64,000 nucleotides of DNA, from assembly GCF_002205675.1 (NCBI RefSeq), contig NZ_NISK01000004.1:248001-312000 (forward strand). Reading direction: 5' to 3'. The stretch comes from Sphingopyxis bauzanensis (lineage in GTDB: Bacteria; Pseudomonadota; Alphaproteobacteria; Sphingomonadales; Sphingomonadaceae). Every line of letters starts with the position of its first letter. Positions within the stretch are counted from its first letter, which is position 1. The notes beneath the pieces are model-generated. The model was given only the letters and a program-made list of their open reading frames with translations, made no database searches and was not told the DNA's origin. The position numbers were made by a program, and so were the translations under genes. Shown here piece after piece: positions 1 through 8,640 of the stretch.

Positions 1-14
1 ATCCGCATCAGAGA

Positions 15-1172
15 TTATCTTCCATGAAATTCGGCAACCGCGCTCGACACCGCCTGCATCAACGCCATCCGCGCGGGGATTGGCGAGGTGGTAGTCCCCA
101 ACATCACGACGATCGCATAGCGGGTGCCGTCGGGCGCGGTGGCGATGCCGATGTCGTTATAACCCGCGGTCATCCCGCCCAGATTCTGCCCCGTCCCGGT
201 CTTGTGCAGGAATTTCCAGCCGGGCGGCAGACCGGCCTTGAGCCGCCTCGGCCCGCTTTTGGTCCGGCTCATCACATCGAGCAGGTATTCGGTCGATTCG
301 GGTGAGAGCAACGTCCCGCGCGCCAGCCGCGCAAGCGCGCTGGCGATCGCCGTCGGGCTTGCGCCATCGATCGGATTGGCGAGATAATTGTCCATCGCGG
401 CGCGGCGGGTCGCGGGGGACAGCGCCGACCGCGCAGCCTCGAAATTGCGGCCGACCGAATAGCTTTGCTGCCACGACATTCCGGCGATGCCGCTTTGCAG
501 CAAGCGTTCGCCGGGGCCGAAACGGATCGCGCCCAGATCTTTCTTGGACAGATAGGCGCGCACTGCACCCGGCCCGCCGATGGTGCGCAGCAGGCTGTCG
601 TTAGCGGTATTGTCGCTTTGCGTGATCGCGGTTTCGATCAGGCTGCGCACGGTCATGGTCACCGACCCCTGCGCACGGACGCGCGCGGCGAGCGGCTGGT
701 AAAACAAGGTCAGATCTTCGGGACCGATCCGCACTTGTTGGTCGAGCCGCAGCCGACCCTGATCGACCGCATCGAGCGCGGTCAGCGCGACCCAAAATTT
801 CGACACGCTCTGCTGCGGGAAAAGGTCGCCGCCGCGCTCGGCAAGCGCCCATTCGCCGTCGATGCGCTGCACAGCGATGCCGGTTTTGCCCGGAAAGGCG
901 CGCCACAGGAAATGGATGCGCTCGCTGAGCCCGGCTGGGGGGCGGCGAAAGCCGGGATCGAGCGGGCCGGCGGGGCGCGGCATCGTCGATCGTACCGGCT
1001 GGCCGATCGGGACGGTCACCGATCCCGCGGGTCGCGGCAGAACGGCGGGGCGCGGCGTCGCGGTCTGCGTGCGCGGCGTCGGGACGACCGCGGCGCTGCT
1101 GACGCAACCCGCGAGCACGGCGGCGCTCATCGTGATGGCGAGGAGCGGCCGGCCCGATAACGCAAACTTCAT
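15..1172 (-). CDS. Class A beta-lactamase-like serine hydrolase, lipoprotein
   Basis: A 385-residue penicillin-binding-fold serine hydrolase. An N-terminal hydrophobic segment ends in the lipobox LAGC with Cys23, so it is predicted to be a lipoprotein. A Pro-rich linker (about 30-80) precedes the catalytic domain. The three active-site motifs are present: SVSK at 122-125 (nucleophile Ser122), SDN at 186-188 and KTG at 325-327. I do not see the ExxLN omega-loop motif that carries the deacylating Glu of true class A beta-lactamases, so drug hydrolysis should not be assumed; a peptidoglycan or ester hydrolase is equally possible. It stands alone, with msrA downstream in the same direction after a 127-bp gap. 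Confidence 0.85.
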   Translation of the reverse strand: MKFALSGRPLLAITMSAAVLAGCVSSAAVVPTPRTQTATPRPAVLPRPAGSVTVPIGQPVRSTMPRPAGPLDPGFRRPPAGLSERIHFLWRAFPGKTGIAVQRIDGEWALAERGGDLFPQQSVSKFWVALTALDAVDQGRLRLDQQVRIGPEDLTLFYQPLAARVRAQGSVTMTVRSLIETAITQSDNTANDSLLRTIGGPGAVRAYLSKKDLGAIRFGPGERLLQSGIAGMSWQQSYSVGRNFEAARSALSPATRRAAMDNYLANPIDGASPTAIASALARLARGTLLSPESTEYLLDVMSRTKSGPRRLKAGLPPGWKFLHKTGTGQNLGGMTAGYNDIGIATAPDGTRYAIVVMLGTTTSPIPARMALMQAVSSAVAEFHGR

Positions 1173-1299
1173 GAAAACCCCGCAACCTTCGACTTGTACA
1201 AAATCCCCGAGCCATCTGCTCTCGCACGTGGGCTGGGGGGACCAGCAGTTTGCGACGAATGATTCCTCAGGCGCGACGAGTGGGGGAAGGGTGAAACCG

Positions 1300-1989
1300 T
1301 CAGGGTGCCGGGGTCGCGCGCACCATCGCCGGGAACAGCCGCTTGAACGCCGCGAGCTTCGGCGCGTCCCAGCGGACGATATAGCCGTTCGACGGATTGC
1401 GGCGCATGAAATCCTGGTGATTGGCCTCGGCGCGGTAAAAGCGCTTGTAGCTTTCGACCGGGACGACGATCGGCCGCGCGAAATATTTGCCCTTGCCGAT
1501 CTGCGCCAGATAGCTCGTCGCGACCTGGCGCTGGGTTGCGTCGAGCGGGACGATCGCAGCGCGATATTGCGACCCGACGTCCGGCCCCTGACGATTCTTC
1601 AAGGTTGGATCGGCGACTACCGAAAACAGGACACGGAGCAAGGTGCCATAGCTGACCTGCGTCGGATCATAAACGATCCGCACCGCCTCCGCATGGCCCG
1701 ACTTGCCGTCGTGTGTCAGCTCATATTTGGCGGTCGCGGCGCTCCCGCCATGATAGCCCGATTCGACCGAGATCACGCCCTTCACATTGGCAAAGACGCC
1801 CTCGACACCCCAGAAACAGCCGCCGGCAAGCACCGCTGTCGCGCGCTTCGCCTTGACCGCCGGATCAACGGCGGCGGCGGGCAGCTTGACGACACTTTCG
1901 GCCTGCGCCGGGGTGCATTGCGCCACGATCGCCCCCGCGACGATTGTCGCGATGATACGGCTGAACGGTGCGCCGCGGACTTGTGTCAC
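1300..1989 (-). CDS. msrA: Peptide-methionine (S)-S-oxide reductase MsrA, exported
   Basis: MsrA reduces methionine-S-sulfoxide in oxidised proteins. The family signature GCFWG is present with the catalytic Cys at about residue 58, followed by the conserved SGYHGG-type segment. I place the start at the GTG at 1989, giving 229 residues. This start overlaps the stop of an upstream 35-codon ORF (GTGA) and yields a clean signal peptide ending AQA before ES, so the enzyme should be periplasmic. A longer frame exists from an ATG at 2112, but its first 41 residues read through the small ORF in another frame, look non-coding and have no ribosome binding site. The reductase is certain; the start is a reasoned choice. 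Confidence 0.88.
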   Translation of the reverse strand: MTQVRGAPFSRIIATIVAGAIVAQCTPAQAESVVKLPAAAVDPAVKAKRATAVLAGGCFWGVEGVFANVKGVISVESGYHGGSAATAKYELTHDGKSGHAEAVRIVYDPTQVSYGTLLRVLFSVVADPTLKNRQGPDVGSQYRAAIVPLDATQRQVATSYLAQIGKGKYFARPIVVPVESYKRFYRAEANHQDFMRRNPSNGYIVRWDAPKLAAFKRLFPAMVRATPAP

Positions 1990-2093
1990 GCGGGGATCGG
2001 CAGCGCGGGCTGGTTGAGCACGATATAGGTCGCGCCAATCGCGAAACCGGCGAGCATCGACAAAAACCAGTCGGAGCGGAAAAGGTTGAGCAT
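1986..2093 (-). CDS. 35-residue membrane peptide coupled to msrA
   Basis: A short ORF encoding a 35-residue peptide: a basic N-terminus, one hydrophobic helix at about 9-27 (SMLAGFAIGATYIVL) and a Pro-rich tail. An AGAGG ribosome binding site lies six bases before the ATG. The TGA stop overlaps the GTG start of msrA, implying translational coupling. I do not recognise a family. It may be a real small membrane protein or a leader ORF that sets msrA translation. The strong RBS and exact stop-start overlap argue against chance. Confidence 0.55.
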   Translation of the reverse strand: MLNLFRSDWFLSMLAGFAIGATYIVLNQPALPIPA

Positions 2094-2322
2094 GGGGAGC
2101 CTCTTTTTTCATCTGTTATGGTTCGCGGCCAAAACCGCTTTGGTTACACCGACGATATGGCGCGCCCCGACCAACCGTGCAGTGATGACCGTCACCCTAA
2201 ACAGGATGGCTTACTATCCGGTGAACCGGGCGCTTAACCGCCGTTCAGGTCCAGATAGGTTCCACCGCCGGCATTACAAGACCGGTCGGTACAGAATTCC
2301 TATGCGCGGGGCGAGTGACGCT

Positions 2323-3534
2323 TTAACGTAGCGCCGCGCACGCCTGCTGGATACGCACGCACGCTTCTTTCAGCACCGCCTCCGATGTTGCATAAGAAAC
2401 GCGGAACGCGGGCGACAGCCCAAAGGCCGCGCCATGCACTGCCGCGACCTTCGCGCTGTCGAGGAAATAGTCGATCAGCTTTTCATCAGTGTCGATCAGC
2501 AGGCCGTCGGGAGTGGTCTTGCCCATGCAGCCGCTGGCATCGGGATAGACATAAAAGGCACCATCGGGGGTCGGGCAGTTCAGCCCCGGCGCATCGTTGA
2601 GCATGGCGACGACCTTGTCGCGGCGCTTTTTGAATGCCGCGTTGCGATCGTCGAGGAATTGCTGCGGTCCGCCGAGCGCGGCGGCGGCGGCGGCCTGAGC
2701 GATCGAACAGGGGTTCGACGTCGATTGCGACTGGAGCTTGCCCATCGCCTTGATCAGCCAAGCCGGACCACCCGCATAGCCGATCCGCCATCCCGTCATT
2801 GCATAGGCTTTCGAACAGCCGTTCACTGTCAGGATGCGATCGATCAGGTCGGGGCAGCGCTGCGCGAAGGTCGAAAATTCGAAATCGGCGTACCAGACAT
2901 GCTCGTACATATCGTCGGTCATCACCATCACATGCGGGTGACGGCGGATGACTTCGCCCAGCGCATCGAGCTCTTCGCCCGAATAGGCGGCGCCCGAGGG
3001 GTTCGACGGCGAATTGAGCATCACCCAGCGCGTTTTCGGCGTGATCGCCGCATCAAGCTGTACGGGGGTAATCTTGTAATTCTGCGCCGCACTGCCCTCG
3101 ATGACCACCGGGGTGCCGCCCGCGAAGGCGACGATGTCGGGATAGCTCACCCAATAGGGCGCCGGGATGATGACCTCGTCGCCCTTGTCCACCGTCGCGA
3201 CGAGCGCGTTGAACAAGGTGTGCTTGCCGCCGACATTGACCGTGATCTGGTCGAGCCCGAAATCGAGCCCGTTGTCGCGGCGAAACTTGCCGCGGATCGC
3301 TTCTTTCAACGCCACCGTGCCGTCGACCAAAGTATATTTGGTCTGGCCATTACGGATCGCCTCGATTGCCGCTTCCTTGACGAAATCGGGGGTGTCGAAA
3401 TCGGGCTCGCCAGCGCTGAGCCCAATCACATCGACGCCCGCGGCTTTCAGCGCCGAAACGCGCGCGGTCATCGCGAGCGTCGCCGACGGCTGGATGCGGT
3501 TGAGGGCGGCGGAGATATGCGGCTTCAGCGACAT
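2323..3534 (-). CDS. aspC: Class I aspartate aminotransferase (PLP-dependent)
   Basis: A fold-type I aminotransferase of 403 residues, the usual length of the Ib aspartate aminotransferase subgroup. It should interconvert aspartate and 2-oxoglutarate with oxaloacetate and glutamate in the cytoplasm; prephenate could be an additional substrate, as in several alphaproteobacterial members. Visible hallmarks are SAGEPDFDTP at about 40-49, the NPSNPSG-like segment at about 174-181 and the PLP Schiff-base lysine K242 in SKAYAMTGWRIG. It is monocistronic, 229 bp upstream (in coordinates) of the msrA small ORF and 133 bp from pabB. Confidence 0.92.
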   Translation of the reverse strand: MSLKPHISAALNRIQPSATLAMTARVSALKAAGVDVIGLSAGEPDFDTPDFVKEAAIEAIRNGQTKYTLVDGTVALKEAIRGKFRRDNGLDFGLDQITVNVGGKHTLFNALVATVDKGDEVIIPAPYWVSYPDIVAFAGGTPVVIEGSAAQNYKITPVQLDAAITPKTRWVMLNSPSNPSGAAYSGEELDALGEVIRRHPHVMVMTDDMYEHVWYADFEFSTFAQRCPDLIDRILTVNGCSKAYAMTGWRIGYAGGPAWLIKAMGKLQSQSTSNPCSIAQAAAAAALGGPQQFLDDRNAAFKKRRDKVVAMLNDAPGLNCPTPDGAFYVYPDASGCMGKTTPDGLLIDTDEKLIDYFLDSAKVAAVHGAAFGLSPAFRVSYATSEAVLKEACVRIQQACAALR

Positions 3535-3667
3535 GGGACTACTTTCCGTGGCTTGCGCGGACAGGCGGCGATCTGACAGGAAATTGCGCGGGGCCGCGCC
3601 TAAAGCCTCCGCTCGATCTTCGCAAGCGGCTGTGGAGATAATTTACCTATGCAGCGTGCAGGTCAGG

Positions 3668-5506
3668 CTATCCCGTTGCCGTAGCGTCGAGCAACCGTGC
3701 AGGGATCAGCCCGCGCAGCGAATTGCCGATAAAGAAACCGTCCGCCAGATCGGCGAGCCGCAGATGCGATTCGACCGCGCGGCCCTTGTCGATCAGCTCG
3801 GCGCGCAGCACCCCGGGCAGCAGCCCTAGCGCCAGCGGCGGGGTCAGCAACTGGCCGTCGCGTTCGACAAAGATGTTGCTCCAGCTGCCCTCGGTAACAA
3901 AGCCCGGCTCGTCGACGAACACCACCTCGGCCGCGCCGCTGTCCAGACGCGCCGCGTCATAGCCGGCGCGCTGGCTGGTCTTGTGCGCCAGGCGAAAATC
4001 GTCCGCCGTCATCGGCGCAGGGCGGACCGCGACGGGCACCGGCAGTTCAGCCAGCCGCGGCATTGGCGAGACCTCGACCGCGAGCGCGCCCGACGGCGCG
4101 AGCCGCATCCGCACCCGCGCCGCGTGGCGCAAGCGGAAGGTCGCCGATTGCAAACTGTTTCGCGCGCCGTGCCGGTCGAACGCAAATCCGAGCGTTTCGG
4201 CGCTCGCCTTCATCCGCGCCAGATGCCCCTCCAGCCGCTGGACTCCCTCGACGGGATCAAAGAACATGGTTTCGATCAGGTCGAAACGCGCCCCCGCTGC
4301 CCCCACAAACTCCCCCTTCGCCAGACATTCGCGCCATTCGTCAGCCGGTTGGCTGTCGGCGACAATTCCCGAACCCAATCCCAGCGTGGCGCGATTTGCG
4401 CCGCGTTGCAAGCCGTTGGCGCGCGGAAGCACCAGCGTGCGGATCGCAACATTGAACGCCGCGTCGCCCCCGGGTTCGATGAAACCGATCGATCCGGTGT
4501 AAATCCCCCGCGCATCGGCTTCCATTTCGTCGATGATTTCCATCGCCCGCACCTTGGGAGCCCCGGTGATCGAGCCGCAGGGAAAGGCGGCGCGCAGCAC
4601 GTCGACCGCGCCGACGCCATCGGGCAGCCGCGCGCTGACGTCGGAAACGAGCTGGTGGATCGTCGGAAAGCTCTCGACACGAAAGAGGTCGGGCACTGCG
4701 ACCGACCCCGGCACCGCAACGCGCGAAAGGTCGTTGCGGATCAGGTCGACGATCATCAGATTTTCGGCGCGCTGTTTGGGATCGTCGGCAAGCGCGCGCG
4801 CCGCCGCCGCGTCAGCTTCAGTATCAGCCAGCCGCGCCGCGGTGCCCTTCATCGGCCGTGCCATCACCTGACCATCGCGCAGCGCAAAGAACAACTCGGG
4901 CGAATGCGACACAATCGCCTGTTCGCCGGTCCAGATCAACCCGCCATAGCCCGCGCGCGCGGTTTGCCGCAGCCGCGCGTGGATTGCCAGCGGATTGCCC
5001 AGCACCGGCACCTCGGCACGAAAGGTCAAATTCGCCTGATAGATGTCGCCCGCCGCGATATAGGCGAGCACCGCCTCGACCGCAGCGATATAATCAGCGC
5101 GCGTGATCCGCGGGGCCACCGGACCGACCCACGCGCTTGCCGGATCGGGCAGCAGGTCCGCAACCGCATCGGCGTCAATCCGCTCGACGGTCTCGAACAA
5201 GCCGAACCAACCGGCAGGCGCTCCACGCTCGCGGTCGGCTGCTTCTTCGATCGGCCCTCGCCATGCCGAGGGCATGCCCCGCCCCGCTTCATAGGTCAGA
5301 TAGCCCGCCGCCTGGAGCCCGCGCGCCGTCGCTGCTTCGACCGCCGTCAGCAAGTCCGGAACTTCGGCCGCCGACCGTGCGACCAGCGTGTCCACCGGAT
5401 CGACGAACAGCCGCGCCGCCGCGGCATCATTTATGCGTGCATCGTCAAGCAGCACAAACGGCGGCGACCCCACCGCCGCCCCCGGTATCGCAGCTTTGGC
5501 TGTCAT
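3668..5506 (-). CDS. pabB: Aminodeoxychorismate synthase I fused to 4-amino-4-deoxychorismate lyase (PabB-PabC)
   Basis: A 612-residue fusion for p-aminobenzoate (folate) synthesis. Residues about 130-390 form the chorismate-binding domain: PMKGTAAR at 218-225, then GSITGAPK and the GSGIVADSQP segment near its end. The C-terminal 200 residues resemble class IV aminotransferase-fold lyase (PabC), with an AHKTSQR segment supplying the likely PLP lysine and the conserved TEGSWSNIF motif. The fusion makes chorismate-to-PABA a two-polypeptide pathway needing only a separate glutaminase (PabA), which is not in this window. The gene upstream on the same strand ends 35 bp away and may be co-transcribed. 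Confidence 0.93.
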   Translation of the reverse strand: MTAKAAIPGAAVGSPPFVLLDDARINDAAAARLFVDPVDTLVARSAAEVPDLLTAVEAATARGLQAAGYLTYEAGRGMPSAWRGPIEEAADRERGAPAGWFGLFETVERIDADAVADLLPDPASAWVGPVAPRITRADYIAAVEAVLAYIAAGDIYQANLTFRAEVPVLGNPLAIHARLRQTARAGYGGLIWTGEQAIVSHSPELFFALRDGQVMARPMKGTAARLADTEADAAAARALADDPKQRAENLMIVDLIRNDLSRVAVPGSVAVPDLFRVESFPTIHQLVSDVSARLPDGVGAVDVLRAAFPCGSITGAPKVRAMEIIDEMEADARGIYTGSIGFIEPGGDAAFNVAIRTLVLPRANGLQRGANRATLGLGSGIVADSQPADEWRECLAKGEFVGAAGARFDLIETMFFDPVEGVQRLEGHLARMKASAETLGFAFDRHGARNSLQSATFRLRHAARVRMRLAPSGALAVEVSPMPRLAELPVPVAVRPAPMTADDFRLAHKTSQRAGYDAARLDSGAAEVVFVDEPGFVTEGSWSNIFVERDGQLLTPPLALGLLPGVLRAELIDKGRAVESHLRLADLADGFFIGNSLRGLIPARLLDATATG

Positions 5507-5541
5507 ACTCGACGGCTCGCGTGCGCCGCGGCGCGCCGAGA

Positions 5542-6078
5542 TCAGCGGTCGCGCTTCATGCGGATCGTGCGACCGCCGTCGATCGTGGCAAAATAGCTGC
5601 CCATCGTTGCGACCTTGATCTTGACCTTCTGACCCGGTTTGGGCTGGCGCGGCAGTCTGGTCGTATCGATCTGGACCCAGACCGCGTCATCTTCCATCAC
5701 CAGCGTATATTTGCCTGATCGATCGACGCTGGCGGAGCGGATCGTGGTTTCAATTTCTTTGACCTCGTCCTCGTCACCGCCAAATATGCCGCCAAGCTTG
5801 GGAAAGGAAAAACCGAACAGGCCGCGCCGCGCCTTTTTGGCGGTCTCCCTGTCGGTAAAAGTGATCTCGCGCGCTGTATCGGCCGCCGACAACTCGCCGA
5901 CCTCGCGGTCGAAACAGGCGAGGCGCGCGGCGGGATCGGCGATGTCCCGACACGCATATAGCTCCTGAATTTGTGCCGGCCGGACCGGTGCATCTTTATC
6001 CTTTGCCGCAGCCGGCGCTGCAACGACGCAGGCAAGAAGGGCAAGCGGGACGGCGACGCGCGACGACAGTTGCAACAT
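5542..6078 (-). CDS. Exported protein of unknown function
   Basis: A 178-residue protein with a signal peptide (MLQLSSRVAVPLALLACVVAAPAAA, cleavage near AAA). The mature part has a paired-Cys N-terminal segment (ACRDIADPAARLACFD, about 40-55), a Gly/Phe-rich stretch, then a C-terminal beta-rich region ending in a basic tail. The start at 6078 has AGGGG eight bases upstream. A longer frame to 6321 runs back into the acyl-CoA ligase promoter and gene and is rejected. The ACRxIxDxxxRLACFD pattern is common in alphaproteobacterial periplasmic hypotheticals. Function unknown; it precedes pabB on the same strand. Confidence 0.78.
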   Translation of the reverse strand: MLQLSSRVAVPLALLACVVAAPAAAKDKDAPVRPAQIQELYACRDIADPAARLACFDREVGELSAADTAREITFTDRETAKKARRGLFGFSFPKLGGIFGGDEDEVKEIETTIRSASVDRSGKYTLVMEDDAVWVQIDTTRLPRQPKPGQKVKIKVATMGSYFATIDGGRTIRMKRDR

Positions 6079-6215
6079 GATAAAACCCCTGGCGAGAAAG
6101 ATGGCCCTGCCTAGCGGCGGCGGCCGCACGCCGCAAGCGCGGCCCGGTTGCGATGTCGGCTTACTGACCCTAGTGTCAGGAACCCGCACCTGCACAAAAG
6201 GATCAAGCCACCGCG

Positions 6216-7898
6216 ATGGACAGCGAATTTTCCTGGTCGACCGATTATCAGCACCCAACGGCCTGGGATCAGTGTTTCGCGCCGCTGTCGCTCCCCGATA
6301 TGCTCGCCGATAGCGCTGCACAACGCGGCGATGCGGCGATGCTCGATTTCATGGGCCGCCGCTTTTCCTATGCCGAAGTCACCCGCGGCGCGGCGCGGGT
6401 GGCGCGCGGGCTCCAGCAGCTCGGGCTGGGCAAGGGCAGCCGCGTTGGCCTGTTCCTCCCCAACGTCCCGCATTATGTCGCGGCCTATTATGGCGCGCTC
6501 GTGATCGGCGCGACGGTGGTCAATTTCTCGCCGCTCTACACCGCGCACGAACTGGAAGATCAGGTCGAGGATTCGGGTACCGACACGCTGTTCACCGTCA
6601 GCGCCGCGGCGCTGCTGCCCACCGCGCTCAAGGTACTCGATGGGTCGAGCCTCCGGCGGCTCGTGGTCGGCTCGGTGGCGGGCGGGCTGGCTTGCCACAA
6701 GGCGCTCCTCTACCGGCTGTTCAAACATGCCGAAATCGCACCGATCCCTGACGACTCGCGCGTCATCCGCTTCTCGGCGCTGATCGCCAACGACGGACGC
6801 CCGGAAGCCGTCGCGATCGATCCCGAAAAAGACGTCGCGCTGATCCAGTACACCGGCGGCACCACCGGCACCCCCAAGGGCGCGAAGCTCACCCACCAGA
6901 ACCTGACCGCAAACGCGCGGCAGGTGAATGCGATCGATCCCGACCATGACGCCGACGACCGCATCCTCGGCGTGCTGCCTTTCTTCCACGTTTTCGCCAA
7001 CACCTGCGTCCTCAACCGCACCGTGCTGAACGGCGGCACGATCACAATGCTGCCGCGCTTCGATGCGAAGCAGGCACTTGCAGCGATCACCCGCACCAAG
7101 ACGACCGCACTGCCCGGCGTGCCGACGATGTATCAGGCGCTGCTCGACCATCCCGATCTGGCCAAGACTGATTTCTCTTCGCTGCGCATCTGCATTTCGG
7201 GCGGCGCGCCGATGCCGGCCGAACTGCGCGAAAAATTCACTGCGGCGACCGGCGCCTCGCTTGTCGAAGGCTATGGCCTCACCGAAAGCTCGGGGGTCGT
7301 CGCGACCAACCCCTATGACGGCCCCGTCCGCCCCGGCACGATCGGCCAGCCGCTTCCCGCGACCCACATCCGCCTGCTCGACAAGGAAGACCCGACGAAG
7401 GCCGCCCCGGCGGGTGACCCCGGCGAGCTGGCGGTTAAGGGGCCGCAAATCATGCAGGGCTATTGGAACCGCCCCGACGCCGATCTCGACAGCTTTACCA
7501 CTGACGGCTGGCTGCGCACCGGCGACGTCGCGGTGGTCGAGGACGGCGGCTATATCCGCATCGTCGACCGGTTGAAGGACATGATCGCGGTCGGCGGTTT
7601 CAAAGTCTATCCGAGCGTCATCGAGGCGCACCTCTACGAGCATCCTGCGGTGAAGGAAGCGATCGTGCTCGGCATCCCCGATGCCTATCGCGGCGAGGCG
7701 CCGAAGGCCTTTGTGACGCTGGAGGAAGGCTTCGAGATTTCCGGCGAAGCGCTCGCCGCGTGGCTCAACCCCCAGCTCGGCAAGCATGAACGGGTCAATG
7801 CGGTCGAAGTGCGGCTGAACCTGCCCAAGACCATGATCGGCAAGCTGGATCGCAAGGCTTTGCGGGCGGAGGAAGACGGTGCCTCTGCTACGCCTTAG
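6216..7898 (+). CDS. fadD: Long-chain acyl-CoA synthetase (AMP-dependent ligase)
   Basis: A 560-residue adenylate-forming enzyme that activates fatty acids to acyl-CoA through an acyl-AMP intermediate, feeding beta-oxidation or lipid synthesis. The phosphate-binding motif YTGGTTGTPKG spans 212-222, GYGLTES follows at about 352, the hinge GWLRTGD lies near 430, and the C-terminal GKLDRKALR carries the expected catalytic Lys. It is divergent from the pabB gene pair, with about 137 bp between the starts. Its last 11 bases overlap the end of the convergent DUF1971 gene. The substrate chain length cannot be read from the sequence. Confidence 0.92.
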   Translation: MDSEFSWSTDYQHPTAWDQCFAPLSLPDMLADSAAQRGDAAMLDFMGRRFSYAEVTRGAARVARGLQQLGLGKGSRVGLFLPNVPHYVAAYYGALVIGATVVNFSPLYTAHELEDQVEDSGTDTLFTVSAAALLPTALKVLDGSSLRRLVVGSVAGGLACHKALLYRLFKHAEIAPIPDDSRVIRFSALIANDGRPEAVAIDPEKDVALIQYTGGTTGTPKGAKLTHQNLTANARQVNAIDPDHDADDRILGVLPFFHVFANTCVLNRTVLNGGTITMLPRFDAKQALAAITRTKTTALPGVPTMYQALLDHPDLAKTDFSSLRICISGGAPMPAELREKFTAATGASLVEGYGLTESSGVVATNPYDGPVRPGTIGQPLPATHIRLLDKEDPTKAAPAGDPGELAVKGPQIMQGYWNRPDADLDSFTTDGWLRTGDVAVVEDGGYIRIVDRLKDMIAVGGFKVYPSVIEAHLYEHPAVKEAIVLGIPDAYRGEAPKAFVTLEEGFEISGEALAAWLNPQLGKHERVNAVEVRLNLPKTMIGKLDRKALRAEEDGASATP

Positions 7899-8211
7899 CA
7901 GCGGCGGACTCCACCACCGCCGATTCCGATTGCCGGTTCAGGCCAATCTCCAGCGTGAATTCGCCATCGACGGCGATGTGGTGACGCCGTTCGGGTGCGA
8001 TCACGATATTGTCGCCCGCGCCAAGCCGGATCGACCTGTCGGGCGCATCCTCCCAGACAATGCCGATATGACCCGCCGCGATCGTCGCCAAACCGCAGCA
8101 CCCTGGCTTCAGCGCGTGCGCGCGGAGCAGTCCCGGCGGCAGCGTCGCCGTGGTAAAGGGGCCGAGCCGCCGATAGGCTGCGCAATCATCTGGCAGGCGC
8201 GCGCCTCTCAT
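7888..8211 (-). CDS. DUF1971 domain protein (TehB N-terminal-like cupin)
   Basis: A 107-residue single-domain protein of the DUF1971 type, a small beta-barrel domain otherwise found at the N-terminus of some TehB tellurite-resistance proteins. Recognisable parts: LPDDCAAYRRLGPF near the start, the LLRAHALKPG segment and IVWED about one third in, ending with an EIGLNRQ strand. It is the last gene of the globin operon; its ATG overlaps the stop of a 32-codon ORF (ATGA). Such free-standing domains frequently accompany NO- or tellurite-stress genes, which fits this operon. Its biochemical activity is not established here. Confidence 0.8.
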   Translation of the reverse strand: MRGARLPDDCAAYRRLGPFTTATLPPGLLRAHALKPGCCGLATIAAGHIGIVWEDAPDRSIRLGAGDNIVIAPERRHHIAVDGEFTLEIGLNRQSESAVVESAAAKA

Positions 8212-8306
8212 CCGACCAGCCCCCGGATCACGGCGACTGCAACGCCAAAGAAGGCTAGACAGATCGGATTGGTCAGGATTAGCGCCGCCACCGCGCCGGG
8301 CGACAT
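8208..8306 (-). CDS. 32-residue single-helix membrane peptide in the globin operon
   Basis: A 32-codon ORF, ATG at 8306 and TGA overlapping the ATG of the DUF1971 gene. The peptide is almost entirely hydrophobic (ALILTNPICLAFFGVAVAVI) with one Arg near the C-terminus, so it should span the membrane once. It begins 9 bases after the stop of the preceding 107-residue membrane protein. The tight packing on both sides argues that it is translated. No family recognised; the size and shape recall the small accessory subunits of respiratory complexes, but no sequence similarity supports that. Confidence 0.6.
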   Translation of the reverse strand: MSPGAVAALILTNPICLAFFGVAVAVIRGLVG

Positions 8307-8315
8307 CGGCCCGGT

Positions 8316-8639
8316 CTAGGTGTCGAGATCGCCGCCTGTACCAATCCGGCCATCACGCGCGCCATGGCCATCGAGCCCGATCAGCACCCCGCTCAATCCG
8401 AAATATAGGATGATGTAGGCCACGCTGATCGCGATCATGAACAGCGCCTCGCCATCGCGTCCGGTGGCACAGAGCAGCCCGCCCAGAAAAATGCCGTACC
8501 AGCCAGACATCACGCGCCAGATCGACGCCGGAACCTGCAATGCGTTATGCGCCGGATGGGCCGGGATCGATAGCGATCGGCGCTCGGCCGTGTCGCTATC
8601 GCCATGCCCCGGCGCTTCGATCGCGGCATACAGATTCAT
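8316..8639 (-). CDS. Small two-helix membrane protein of the globin operon
   Basis: A 107-residue protein with a polar N-terminus (residues 1-40) and two hydrophobic segments, GWYGIFLGGLLCATG at about 47-61 and a longer one at about 66-90, then a Gly/Asp-rich tail. It starts one base after the globin stop and is followed closely by the 32-residue peptide, so all four genes are surely one transcript. I do not recognise the family. Its place between a globin and a DUF1971 protein under an NsrR-type operator suggests a role in nitrosative or respiratory stress at the membrane; this is inference from context only. Confidence 0.7.
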   Translation of the reverse strand: MNLYAAIEAPGHGDSDTAERRSLSIPAHPAHNALQVPASIWRVMSGWYGIFLGGLLCATGRDGEALFMIAISVAYIILYFGLSGVLIGLDGHGARDGRIGTGGDLDT

Positions 8640-8640
8640 T

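Noticed and set aside
15-1172. A definite antibiotic-resistance beta-lactamase
   Set aside because: SxxK, SDN and KTG are present, but the omega-loop Glu motif is not seen and lipidation is unusual, so resistance cannot be claimed.
3983-5596. A 537-codon plus-strand frame across pabB
   Set aside because: Antisense to a clear PabB-PabC fusion; low-complexity Arg-rich translation.
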